Positions 54,683 to 63,548 of a stretch of 64,000 nucleotides of DNA are shown here, one piece after another. The position numbers and the translations under genes are program-made. Under the pieces are notes generated by a model. It searched no databases and was not told the DNA's origin. It saw only the letters and a list, made by a program, of their open reading frames with translations. This DNA comes from Polyangia bacterium. GTDB taxonomy: Bacteria > Myxococcota_A > Polyangia > Nannocystales > Nannocystaceae. How positions within the stretch are numbered: the stretch's first letter is position 1; the number at the start of each line of letters is the position of its first letter. The stretch spans positions 1 through 64,000 of the forward strand of contig JAUIFF010000006.1 in NCBI GenBank assembly GCA_030429545.1, read 5' to 3'.

Positions 54683-55516
54683 TCAGGAAAGCACACCCGA
54701 ACAGGCAGCGTCGGGAATGTTTTGCAGCGAGTCGGCGAGCTGACTTCGCAACGCCTTGGCGAGCTTCTTTTGGCTGGCCGCGAGCTTCTCCGGTTTGATG
54801 CCCTTGTCGCGCTGGGCATCAAACTCGTGGCGGGCCATCTCGAGGAGTACCGTCGGGCCTGACTGATAGGACAGCAACGGCCAGACATAGCGCTCGATGC
54901 TGTGGTCGATCGAGGGTGCGAGCCGCCAGCGATTGGCCAACATAAACCGGTCGTGCGCTTCCAAGGCCGTTGCGAGGTTGGGCCCGAGTAACTCGATGAC
55001 CGAGTCGCGACACTTCAACAACCGCTGGCGAACCTTGAACGCGTCGAGCCGTTCACGTCGATCCTTTGCCGGGTAACGGGGGTCACCCCGGCGAAACCCG
55101 AGCCACGACAAAAACTCGTGGTTGTGGCGCCAGGCCAGCCGTTGCACTTCAACTTCGGCGACCATCTTGGCCAGCTGGTTGGAGTTGCGACGCTTGAGGG
55201 CAACTCCGGTCTCGGTCATTTGGTTGCGGACCTCGCGACTAAACTTGCTGATCGAAGCCCCGGTTTGCGCCTCGTCAAGTGCCTCTAAGGCCAGACCGAC
55301 CGCGAGGCCGACATGGGCCGCGATCTGGATCGTCATCACCACGATCTTTTGGTAGAGGCCGGGCATCACCTTTTTGAGTCCGACCTCGTCGAGGTCCTGC
55401 ACTTGCTCGAGGGCCTCGAGTTTGATCTCGGTGAGTTGCCGGCGAAGATTGTCGACAGTTGGGTCAAAGCCCTGGGCGTCCGCGTGTGCGAGAAACGTTT
55501 CTTTGGGCGAGACCAT
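54683..55516 (-). CDS. Hypothetical helical protein
   Basis: 277 residues. It starts MVSPKETFLAHADAQGFDPT and is predicted almost entirely helical, with a moderately hydrophobic helix at about 58-84 (IVVMTIQIAAHVGLAVGLALEAL) and charged helices such as SISKFSREVRNQMTETGVALK, AEVEVQRLAWRHNHEFLSWL and KGIKPEKLAASQKKLAKALR. No domain is recognised. It stands alone between the bipolar-protein region and the vWA lipoprotein. Confidence 0.7.
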   Translation of the reverse strand: MVSPKETFLAHADAQGFDPTVDNLRRQLTEIKLEALEQVQDLDEVGLKKVMPGLYQKIVVMTIQIAAHVGLAVGLALEALDEAQTGASISKFSREVRNQMTETGVALKRRNSNQLAKMVAEVEVQRLAWRHNHEFLSWLGFRRGDPRYPAKDRRERLDAFKVRQRLLKCRDSVIELLGPNLATALEAHDRFMLANRWRLAPSIDHSIERYVWPLLSYQSGPTVLLEMARHEFDAQRDKGIKPEKLAASQKKLAKALRSQLADSLQNIPDAACSGVLS

Positions 55517-55622
55517 TGTCCAACCCAGGGTAGGCCAGCGATTCAGCGGTTGTCATAGGTTTTTAAAGCGTGTGTGCGACCTCGCACATCCTCGGACGAT
55601 TCCCGCGCGAGCTTCCGTTCGG

Positions 55623-55858
55623 GTGTCTCTTCAATCGTGGGGTTCGCTCATCCACGCGCAGGCGAAAACTTGGTGGCACATCGTTTGGCGGGCGATCTTT
55701 GCCGGCATTGTGGGTGTAAGCGGGCCGTCGCTGGAGGCGTTCGCAGTGCAGTACCCTGGACTCCAGTGTATGACCCGGCGCCGGAGAACAATGCCTGCGT
55801 CCTGTTGTCGAACTGCGGCCGCAGATCGAAGCCGGAGTCCGACCGTTCGGCTCCCTGA
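55623..55858 (+). pseudogene. Possible frameshifted secreted peptide gene
   Basis: From GTG 55623 one frame gives a signal-peptide-like start (KTWWHIVWRAIFAGIVGVSG, then PSLEAFA). Near 55754 that frame loses coding character, and another frame continues with WTPVYDPAPENNACVLLSNC to a stop at 55858. Joining them needs a shift of -1/+2 in the run TACCCTGG. It could be a broken gene, a sequencing error or chance. The rest of 55517-55879 holds nothing recognisable. Confidence 0.3.
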
Positions 55859-55879
55859 CCCCTTGCATCCACAACTGCT

Positions 55880-58800
55880 ATGACCACGAAGACCCGCCTC
55901 CTCTCCAGTTTTTGTCTCCTCATGGCCGTTGCCTGCACGCCCCCTCCCCAACAGGCGCACCAGGACCCGGATAAACCCGAGACTTCGGCCAGCACACCGG
56001 GCGAGTCTGCGGATGCGTCGACCGAGGAGCTGCTGGTCAAAAGTGTACGTGGCGTCGGTGGGGTGATCACGCCCGACCTGCCTGAAGGAGCATTTTTGGG
56101 AGCGGGTGCCCATGTGCCCATCGGTCGCGAATTCTCCCTGCCCAAGGGCAACCTCGCCGAGCTCACCCTACCGGCCGGCGGCACGCTGCGCGTCAATGAG
56201 GACTCACGCCTGCAGGTTGCGGCCGACGGCTCGGTGCAGATACATACAGGTGAGGTTGTGGTGCTCGTGCCCCCCGGTTCGCAACCGGTCACCGTCCACG
56301 GGGCCGAGGGCGAACACCTCGAAGTCCGTGCCGGTGAGGCCCGGATGTTGCGACGCGACAACCGGCGGCAAGCAGCGGTGGTGTACGGCCAGGCCACGGC
56401 GATCGTTGGGGGCAAGCGCACCGACCTCGGCCCGGGGGCCGCACTCGACCTCGCCGCCCAACACGTTGCAGATACACCCACTCCAGAAACGCCGAGCGAT
56501 GCCCCAAAACCCACGGCCGAAATCGCGGTCGCCAGCCTCGCCCCGCTCGAAGACACCAAGTGGTCGCGCAGCTTTGAAACCGCGACTCAGCTCGCCGCCG
56601 ATGTACCCCTCGGCGTCGGCAGCCTCACGGCCCGCCGCGCAGGCTCCTCGGTCCACCGCCAATCGCTCGAGATCGTCGACCAAAAAGTGCATGTTTCGAT
56701 CTCCGGGCGGATGGCCCATACCCAGGTCGAGCAGACGTTTTACAACAAAGTCCCAGCTGTCCTCGAGGGCACCTACCGATTTCCACTGCCGACCGACGCC
56801 TCGATTTCGGGGCTATCGCTACTGGTCGGCGCCAAGTGGATGGATGCCGAGATGCTCGAGAAAAAACGTGCGGCCCGGATCTTTCGCAGCATTGTCGAGG
56901 CCACCGTCCCCCGCGACCCGGCACTTTTACACTGGGAACACGGCAACATCTTCAAGCTCAAGGTGTTTCCCATCCCCGGCCGTGGCGAGCGCAGCATTCG
57001 CCTGTCGTACACCCAGATGTTGCCGGTTTCTGGCGATCGCATGCGCTACCGCTACCCACTCAGTGGTGCCGGTGGAGGTGCCACGGGCACGCGGATCGAA
57101 AACTTTGAGTTCAAGCTCGACATCGATGGCAACGAGCTTCCGACCGACGCGGCCGAGGCCGTCGAGACCTCGATGATGGACTTTGACCGCACCGTCGCTG
57201 GCGATCGTGTGCAGCTACATGCAACCCGCCAGGACTTTCGCCCGACCTACGACATTGGCGTCGATATCCCGGTTGCCCCCGAGGACAGCCGCGTCCACAC
57301 CGAGACCCACCTCGACCGCGACGGCCAAGCCTATTTTATGGTCGCGTTTAAGCCGGAGTTTAAGGGGGGTGCGAGCCGGGCGAGTGTGAGTGTCAAACCG
57401 CCGACCGACTACGCGCTGGTGCTCGACCGCAGCCACAGCCAAACCTCGGAGTTGTGGAACGTCGCCCGCGGGCTACTCCAAGCAATGGCGACCGATATGG
57501 GCCCCGACGACCGCATTGTTGTGCTGGCCTGCGACACCGCCTGCGACGAGGCTCCGGGGGGCTTAGCTGCCGCCAACCCGACCCACGTCGAGGGGATTGA
57601 GCAATTTCTCGACGCCCAAACCATGGCCGGGGCCAGCGACCTCGGCGGGATGTTGACGGCCGGAGCCGAAAAACTTGTCGATGCAGGCGTCAATGGAGGC
57701 GAGCGCGAGCGGGTGTTGATGTACTTCGGCGATGGTGCACCCACAGCAGGCGAGCTCGATACGTCGCGGTTGCTCAACCAGCTCAAGACTTCGTTGCAGG
57801 GTGTTCACCTGCAAGCCGTCGCTTTAGGTGCCCGTTCAGACATGTTGGTGCTCGATGCCCTGGTCCGCGACCAGGGTGGCGACCTGCTCCAGGCCGACAG
57901 TCGCGACCGCCCGCATACACTTGTCCGGGAGCTGCGGTTGCGCGCCGCAGTTGAGCCGGTTCGCGAGGTTGTCGCCGAGCTCCCCCCGGGAATGGTGCAG
58001 GTACATCCAAAACAGCTAACCGCGGTCCGGCCCGGCGACAGCGTGGTGTTGATGGGCAAGCTCTCACGCCCGGTCGATGGCCAAATTACCCTGCGAGGCC
58101 AGGGCCCCGATGGCCAGCCCGTGTCGGCACAGGTGCCCGTCAACCTCGCGGCCAACCCCGGCGGCTCGCGCAGTCGCCATGCCCACCTACCGCGTTCGTG
58201 GGCGGCAGAAGAAATCGACCACCTCACCGCCACCCAAGGCGATGCTGCCCGCAAGACCATCATTTCGCTGTCGCGCGAGTACAACGTGCTGTCGCGCTAC
58301 ACCGCGATGTTGGTACTTGAAAACGACGCGATGTACCGCGAGTTCAATGTCGTGCGAGCCTCCGGCCGCAAGGACCGGTGGGACGGGTCGCTCAAAGATA
58401 CAAAACAACCCACCACCAGCACAGCCGTGCCGATCGGTGGCGTGACGACCAAAGAACGCGACGAGACAAAGCCGGTCGAGGAAGTCCTCGCCGAATCGGA
58501 GGACGCTGAAGCCCCGGCGCCCGAGCCGAGTTTGGGCCTGGTGGGCAGTGGTCGCGGCGGTGGCGGAAGTGGCTCTGCTGGCCGGGCCAGTGGAGCCGCC
58601 TCGCGGGGAGATGTTTCGGGACACGTCGGTGGGGTGCCAGGTGGCATTCCCGGCGGATTGCCCAACGAGCCGTTTGGCCCGCCAGCGCAGCAAGCTCCCG
58701 CCCCGTCGATGGACGAGGAGGCCGATGCCGCGTACGAGGGCGAGGCTGGGTTTGAAGACGACCATGACGGGTTTGACAACGTCGACAAGGACGTCCCGAT

Positions 58801-59848
58801 GTCACAACCATCCTCCAAGAGCAAGAAGGCTCCGGCCAAGAAGGAGTCTCGCAAACCGTCGCGCCTCGACGATCCGTTCGACGGCGGTGGCGGGGGTGGA
58901 TGGTCGCCGCTACCACGCCCGCGTCCACGCCCGAAACCGCGGCCGCAGTGGCAGGTTTCAAAGGCCTCGGCACCGTCGGTCAACACCCTCAACCGGCTGC
59001 TCGACCTTCGTGCCCGCCGCGATGCCAGCCCTGGCGACCGCCGCTCACACTATCGACTCGTGACCGCGGCGATTCGGGCCGGTGCGTCCGAGGCATTTGC
59101 AGATGCACAAAACTGGGCCGAGGCCGACCCAGACCACGCGACCGCATTGTTGGCACTCGCCGACATGCTCGCTGCCCGTGGCGATGCCAACGTTCTGCGC
59201 GCCTACGGGTCGGCGGCCGAGGTCAACTCGCGCAGTCGTGTATTACAGGAGCGCTTGGCAAGTGCGTATACAAGTAAAGGTGACTTCACCCGGGCCTGCG
59301 CCCACCGGCGAGCGGTTGTCAGCCTTCAGCCAACGCGTGGCAAATCCCACCTCGCGCTCGCCCAGTGCCTCGCCCAACGCGGCGACACCGAGGCCGCCAA
59401 GGTCGCGGCCTTAGATGGTCTTGCCCGCGGCAAGGGTGACGCCTCGGCCCTGCGAAAGCTGGCCGACCAACTCGCGGCCGGGCTTCGTCCGCCGGCAAAC
59501 TCGGCCAGGCTGCACGGCGGGGCCGAACTCAAAGCCACGCTGACCTGGGTCGGCACGGCAGACCTCGATATCGCCCTTGTCGATAGCCGCGGTCGCCGCC
59601 TGTCCGCACTCCGGCCCCGGGGCATCCGCGTGCGCGAGCAGGTCGGACGCGAGGAGTTAACCCTTCCGCGGGTCAGTAACAAGAGTATGTTTATTGAGGT
59701 TTCCCGACTCGACGGCGGCAACACGCCGATTCCGGCTACACTCAAGCTCAAGACCCCGAGCGGCACACGGACGTTCCAGTTGACGGTCACAACCGCCACC
59801 CAACGCCTCGCCCGCGTTCGTAAACGCAAACTCCGGAAATGGCGCTAA
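55880..59848 (+). CDS. FecR-like/VIT/vWA/TPR lipoprotein
   Basis: 1322 residues. Lipobox AVAC (Cys19). A FecR-like beta domain lies at about 75-165 (ELTLPAGGTLRVNEDSRLQV, VQIHTGEVVVLVPPG). A VIT domain follows at about 245-370 (HVSISGRMAHTQVEQTFYN, GTYRFPLPTDASISGL, ARIFRSIVEATVPRDPALL). The vWA domain starts near 510 with MIDAS DRSHS (Asp516). A Gly/Ser/Pro-rich linker precedes TPR-like repeats (about 1030-1210) and a final beta domain with VGTADLDIALVDSRGRRL. It is probably a large outer-membrane-attached adhesin or assembly platform. Confidence 0.88.
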   Translation: MTTKTRLLSSFCLLMAVACTPPPQQAHQDPDKPETSASTPGESADASTEELLVKSVRGVGGVITPDLPEGAFLGAGAHVPIGREFSLPKGNLAELTLPAGGTLRVNEDSRLQVAADGSVQIHTGEVVVLVPPGSQPVTVHGAEGEHLEVRAGEARMLRRDNRRQAAVVYGQATAIVGGKRTDLGPGAALDLAAQHVADTPTPETPSDAPKPTAEIAVASLAPLEDTKWSRSFETATQLAADVPLGVGSLTARRAGSSVHRQSLEIVDQKVHVSISGRMAHTQVEQTFYNKVPAVLEGTYRFPLPTDASISGLSLLVGAKWMDAEMLEKKRAARIFRSIVEATVPRDPALLHWEHGNIFKLKVFPIPGRGERSIRLSYTQMLPVSGDRMRYRYPLSGAGGGATGTRIENFEFKLDIDGNELPTDAAEAVETSMMDFDRTVAGDRVQLHATRQDFRPTYDIGVDIPVAPEDSRVHTETHLDRDGQAYFMVAFKPEFKGGASRASVSVKPPTDYALVLDRSHSQTSELWNVARGLLQAMATDMGPDDRIVVLACDTACDEAPGGLAAANPTHVEGIEQFLDAQTMAGASDLGGMLTAGAEKLVDAGVNGGERERVLMYFGDGAPTAGELDTSRLLNQLKTSLQGVHLQAVALGARSDMLVLDALVRDQGGDLLQADSRDRPHTLVRELRLRAAVEPVREVVAELPPGMVQVHPKQLTAVRPGDSVVLMGKLSRPVDGQITLRGQGPDGQPVSAQVPVNLAANPGGSRSRHAHLPRSWAAEEIDHLTATQGDAARKTIISLSREYNVLSRYTAMLVLENDAMYREFNVVRASGRKDRWDGSLKDTKQPTTSTAVPIGGVTTKERDETKPVEEVLAESEDAEAPAPEPSLGLVGSGRGGGGSGSAGRASGAASRGDVSGHVGGVPGGIPGGLPNEPFGPPAQQAPAPSMDEEADAAYEGEAGFEDDHDGFDNVDKDVPMSQPSSKSKKAPAKKESRKPSRLDDPFDGGGGGGWSPLPRPRPRPKPRPQWQVSKASAPSVNTLNRLLDLRARRDASPGDRRSHYRLVTAAIRAGASEAFADAQNWAEADPDHATALLALADMLAARGDANVLRAYGSAAEVNSRSRVLQERLASAYTSKGDFTRACAHRRAVVSLQPTRGKSHLALAQCLAQRGDTEAAKVAALDGLARGKGDASALRKLADQLAAGLRPPANSARLHGGAELKATLTWVGTADLDIALVDSRGRRLSALRPRGIRVREQVGREELTLPRVSNKSMFIEVSRLDGGNTPIPATLKLKTPSGTRTFQLTVTTATQRLARVRKRKLRKWR

Positions 59849-59902
59849 CCTGGCGATAAGCAGCATGCCCCGGGCCGACCCCGGCTCAGATCGAGGAAAA
59901 CC

Positions 59903-60922
59903 GTGCCCGAGCCCATCCGCTTTCTCCGTTGTTCACCGACCGGCCCGTGGCTCCGAGCGCTTGTATACACATTGATTGTGGGCGTGCCCGTCACCGGGTG
60001 CCAACACACCAAGGTCAACCCCGCGGCGGTCACCGTCGCACCCGATCCCGAAGGTGGCGAGCAGCCGCTGGCCGATGTCAGCGACCTCGAGGACCTGCGC
60101 AACCGGGCGGCCAAGGGCGAAGTCGCAGCTGTCCGCAACGAGCTCGCGCCACGGCTCGACGAGCTGCGCAAAAACCAGATCGACCGCGGCCGCGATGCCC
60201 TGCGTCGCCTGGCGATCGAGCTGGCACTGGTCCAGGGCGATATCCGAGTTGCCCGCTACCAACTCGGGGTCCTGGAGGCCGACTTTCGCCAAAGCGGTGA
60301 GGCTGCAACCCCCGAGGAGGCCGCAGTCTTGCTGATGCTGCACGCCGAACTCCGCCTGCGCGACGGTGCGTTTCGCAAGGCCAGCGAGATGTGCCTGCAT
60401 GCCCTCGAACTAGTTGGTGATACAACATCATCGATCCGCGGCGATGTTCTGCGAGTATTCGCGCGTTCGCAGCTGGCCATGTCCGAGCCCAAGCAGGCGA
60501 TGGTCGCGTTGGAGCAGGCACTGATCGACCACTCACAGGTGCTGCGCCACAACACCCTGATCGACCTCCACGAAGATCAGTTGCTGCGCGTCGAAATTTT
60601 GATGGCCCAGCAACAACCCGTCGAGGCCGTGATCGCTGCCGGCGACCTCTACCACGGGGCGATCGACCTGTTTGGCCCCGACACTCTGCCCCACGCCGAG
60701 GCCCTGGTGATGGCTTCGGCCGCGAGCTTGGCAACCGGCGATCACAAGGCCGCGCGCTCGTTTTTCTTGGACGCAAAATCCATGCTCACAGACCTGCAGG
60801 GGCAACAGGGACCAACCGACTTCCCGGTTAGCCAGCGCCTGCAGGTTCGCATCGACGAGCTCAACGCGGCGTTTGCCGACAAACCGAGCGAACCTGCGGC
60901 GGATGCCAGCAGTCAGGCCTAG
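59903..60922 (+). CDS. TPR-repeat lipoprotein
   Basis: 339 residues, GTG start, 54 bp after the vWA lipoprotein gene. Signal peptide with VTGC (Cys33). The mature part is all-helical with TPR-like repeats (RLAIELALVQGDIRVARYQL, AAVLLMLHAELRLRDGAFRK, FARSQLAMSEPKQAMVALEQ, EALVMASAASLATGDHKAAR). It is probably a partner or scaffold for the vWA protein because of co-orientation and matching export. Confidence 0.8.
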   Translation: MPEPIRFLRCSPTGPWLRALVYTLIVGVPVTGCQHTKVNPAAVTVAPDPEGGEQPLADVSDLEDLRNRAAKGEVAAVRNELAPRLDELRKNQIDRGRDALRRLAIELALVQGDIRVARYQLGVLEADFRQSGEAATPEEAAVLLMLHAELRLRDGAFRKASEMCLHALELVGDTTSSIRGDVLRVFARSQLAMSEPKQAMVALEQALIDHSQVLRHNTLIDLHEDQLLRVEILMAQQQPVEAVIAAGDLYHGAIDLFGPDTLPHAEALVMASAASLATGDHKAARSFFLDAKSMLTDLQGQQGPTDFPVSQRLQVRIDELNAAFADKPSEPAADASSQA

Positions 60923-60931
60923 CGAACCACC

Positions 60932-61049
60932 TCAGCGGCGCTCGTCGATGAACCGGCAAGTCACCGCCGCCACTGCTGGCCCCTGATCTTCCTGCAAAAA
61001 GTGGCCGGCATTTTGAACCGTCGCATGGGACAGACCACAGGTACCCGGG
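60932..61049 (-). pseudogene. C-terminal relic of a second haloalkane dehalogenase
   Basis: The 123 bp at 60927-61049 match 61075-61197, the 3' end of the intact gene, without gaps and with about 11 differences. The reading frame of the relic is still open and ends at the same stop codon, giving PGTCGLSHATVQNAGHFLQE, then DQGPAVAAVTCRFIDERR (6 of 38 residues changed, catalytic His kept). The upstream part of that gene is absent, so a tandem paralogue was mostly deleted. Confidence 0.85.
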
Positions 61050-61079
61050 CCGGCCAGCTGTCTGGCCTAGCCAGCCACC

Positions 61080-61985
61080 TCAGCGGCTCTCGTCGATGAA
61101 CCGGCAAATCACCGCAGCCAGTGCTGGTCCCTGATCTTCCTGTAAAAAGTGGCCGGCATTTTGAACTGTCGTATGGGACAGGCCACGGGCACCCGGGATG
61201 TGGGCCTGAAGGATCTTCTCGGCGCCGGCGGTGATCGGATCGCCATCGCTAAATGCGGTTAAAAATGGTCGGTCCCAGGTTGCGAGCCGCTGCCACGCCC
61301 GGCGGTTGGCCGCCGCTGCCGGGTCGTCGGGCGAGGTTGGGACCAACATTGGAAACACCCGTGCCCCGGCCTGAAACGACGCGTCGGGAAACGGCGCGTC
61401 GTAGGCCGCCATCACCTCGGACGATAGATTGCTTGTACATCCACCGTTGATGATCTTGCCGGTGGGGAACACAGGAAGCTGCTGTGACAACTGCTGCCAG
61501 CGGAAAAACGCCTCGGGGAGCTGGTGTTCGCCGGTCGGCAAAAATGTGTTGGCGGCGACCACCCGGGCAAACAACTCGGGGTGCTCGCCGCACAGTCGCA
61601 GCCCGATGAGCCCGCCCCAGTCCTGGCACATCAACGTCGGTCCACGCAGCTCCAAGCTTTGCAGGAGGTCCAACACCCAATCGATATGGCGTTGGTAGGT
61701 GTAGTCGGTTTGCTCGGCGGGCTTGTCCGAGCGGCCAAACCCGATGAGGTCGGGGGCGATCGCGCGGTACCCGGCCGCGGTCAGGACCGGGATCATCGTG
61801 CGATACAAAAAACACCAACTCGGCTCGCCGTGCAGCAACACCACCACCTCGCCGTCACGCGGGCCACAGTCGAGGTAGTGCATGCGCACGCGCGCATCCC
61901 CGTGGCCGACATCGCGGTAGTTGGGGGCAAACGCGAAGTCGGGAAGATGCTCGAATCGGGCGTCCGGGGTCCGCAGGATCTGCAT
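61080..61985 (-). CDS. Haloalkane dehalogenase (HLD-I / DhlA-like)
   Basis: 301 residues. Oxyanion/halide loop HGEPSW (Glu54, Trp56), nucleophile Asp122 in CQDWGGLIGLR with halide-binding Trp123, acid Asp in FSDGDPITAG, and catalytic His in VQNAGHFLQED. It hydrolyses carbon-halogen bonds through an alkyl-enzyme ester. The N-terminal DARFEHLPDFAFAPNY is typical of the family. No other dehalogenation genes are adjacent; a 3' relic of a paralogue follows directly. Confidence 0.92.
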   Translation of the reverse strand: MQILRTPDARFEHLPDFAFAPNYRDVGHGDARVRMHYLDCGPRDGEVVVLLHGEPSWCFLYRTMIPVLTAAGYRAIAPDLIGFGRSDKPAEQTDYTYQRHIDWVLDLLQSLELRGPTLMCQDWGGLIGLRLCGEHPELFARVVAANTFLPTGEHQLPEAFFRWQQLSQQLPVFPTGKIINGGCTSNLSSEVMAAYDAPFPDASFQAGARVFPMLVPTSPDDPAAAANRRAWQRLATWDRPFLTAFSDGDPITAGAEKILQAHIPGARGLSHTTVQNAGHFLQEDQGPALAAVICRFIDESR

Positions 61986-61991
61986 GGCGGG

Positions 61992-62234
61992 ATGATGCCG
62001 CCCCGCGGTTCAAATGTCTATACAAGTTTATCCACCGACAAACACGAACGCCGGGGTTACCCGCTGCTCATCGATCCGGTGATCGACGCCAAAATCGATC
62101 TCATGACCCGACCCAGCCGGGCGATGCCCATGGTTGTGGCGAGCCGGTGGCGGTGGCCGCAAAAGCTCCGGCTGCAACTGCTCGCGCGCCGGCTCACCAC
62201 CCGGACTGCGCTCGGCAGCGCCGATATGACCTAG
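61992..62234 (+). CDS. Small hypothetical protein, weakly supported
   Basis: 80 residues from ATG 61992. Codons from about 62040 on show the GC-rich third positions of local genes (RRGYPLLIDPVIDAKIDLM, RWRWPQKLRLQLLARRLTTR), whereas the first 15 codons do not. No ribosome binding site or family is recognised. It could be a small gene, a fragment or noise. The rest of 62235-62537 shows nothing I can support. Confidence 0.3.
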   Translation: MMPPRGSNVYTSLSTDKHERRGYPLLIDPVIDAKIDLMTRPSRAMPMVVASRWRWPQKLRLQLLARRLTTRTALGSADMT

Positions 62235-62537
62235 CGGCGAGCGTAGGACCCACTCGCGTGTTGACCTACCTAGGCCAACAACCATGGCACAACCGCGCAC
62301 ACCAGCCTGCCGGCGACAACCCTGCATCCATGCATCTATCACCATCACACCCGTTGCTGTCGCCTGGTTTCCACGCACTATCCAGCCCAAAGTTCCAGCT
62401 TCCACTCGACTGGTTGTGCGCGGCTGTTCCATGTCCCGATGGTGTAGTGGTTGCTTGATCTCCCGTGGATCACCTTTGCCGAAATTTTTTGTGGAGCTTG
62501 ACGACGACCGCCTAAATGGGCGAGATCCTACAAACGC

Positions 62538-63542
62538 ATGCTCGCGCAAATCGCAGCTTTGGGGCTTTGTGGGCTCGTTTCGCTCACCGCGCCTGAACCC
62601 GTGCCCGGCTGGCCTGGCCGCGGGGCTGCCGAGGACGGGGCCACCCAGGCCACTGCTGCCGAGGACAACCGCCCCCCGGCCGAACAACATGTAGAAGCAA
62701 CAGATACCGAGACCATCGCGCCAATCCCCGAACCGCGCCCCGAACCTGGTGAGCTGCGCGAGGTGTTTTGGGTTACGGTTGAAGCCGGGCCTCCCGAGGT
62801 TGTCGGCAGTACATTCGGCATCGGTGGTCGTCGCCTGCTGGCGCTCAACCCAAAACTCAAGCCCGAGGCGACGATCCCTGCGGGCACCCGGGTACGGGTG
62901 TTTCGCTACGACGACGAGCGACCGACGCAATCGGTCGGGGCGCCCAACCGCGGGCGCCTCAAAAACGGGATCCCCCTGCCGGAGGGTCCCTACTGGCAAC
63001 TGCGAGACAATCGCCGGCGGACGTTTGGCACCCACCTCGCCATCACCTCGCTACTCGCAGCGTTTCGCAACTTTGGTACCAAGCATCCTGACGGGCCAAA
63101 GATTCGTGTCGGTGAGCTCTCGCGGCGCAAGGGCGGGCGCATCTCGCCGCACAACTCCCACCGCACGGGGCGTGACATCGACATCGGTTATCTGCACACC
63201 GAGGAGCCGGTCGACAAAAAATGGGTGCGAACGACCAGCAAAAACTTTGATGTACAAAAAAATTGGGAGCTCGTCGAAGCCCTGCTCAACACCGGCAACG
63301 TGCAATCGATCTACATGAGTGCCCGGATCCAACGCCGGTTGTACAAAGAGGCCAAAAAACGCGGGGTCCCCCAAGCTTTGCTCGACACCTACTTTCAGCA
63401 CCCGCGCCGCCCCGGCAGCGAACACGCGGTGATCCGTCACTCGCGTGGCCACCACAATCACCTCCACGTCCGGTTTCGCTGCGAGGGCTGGAATCGTCGG
63501 TGCCGGGCGCTGTCGCGTTCACGCAAGCGGCGGAGGTCGTAG
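62538..63542 (+). CDS. Penicillin-insensitive murein endopeptidase-like protein with LysM-type domain
   Basis: 334 residues. A short N-terminal signal-like segment, a Glu/Pro-rich linker, then a LysM-like part (TVEAGPPEVVGSTFGIGGRR, LLALNPKLKP, TIPAGTRVRVFRYDDE) and a LAS-type metallopeptidase domain with MepA motifs HNSHRTGRDIDIGY and SRGHHNHLHVRF (His/Asp/His zinc ligands). It should cut peptide cross-links in peptidoglycan. A basic tail (RRCRALSRSRKRRRS) is unusual. It overlaps nothing and is followed after 6 bp by the next gene. Confidence 0.88.
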   Translation: MLAQIAALGLCGLVSLTAPEPVPGWPGRGAAEDGATQATAAEDNRPPAEQHVEATDTETIAPIPEPRPEPGELREVFWVTVEAGPPEVVGSTFGIGGRRLLALNPKLKPEATIPAGTRVRVFRYDDERPTQSVGAPNRGRLKNGIPLPEGPYWQLRDNRRRTFGTHLAITSLLAAFRNFGTKHPDGPKIRVGELSRRKGGRISPHNSHRTGRDIDIGYLHTEEPVDKKWVRTTSKNFDVQKNWELVEALLNTGNVQSIYMSARIQRRLYKEAKKRGVPQALLDTYFQHPRRPGSEHAVIRHSRGHHNHLHVRFRCEGWNRRCRALSRSRKRRRS

Positions 63543-63548
63543 ATTTCT

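Noticed and set aside
62436-62500. tRNA-like string CGATGGTGTAGTGGTTGC
   Set aside because: It resembles a D-arm, but no acceptor, anticodon or T-arm can be folded around it.
62028-63035. 335-residue minus-strand frame
   Set aside because: It overlaps the endopeptidase gene on the other strand, whose catalytic motifs are unmistakable; the minus frame has no domain.
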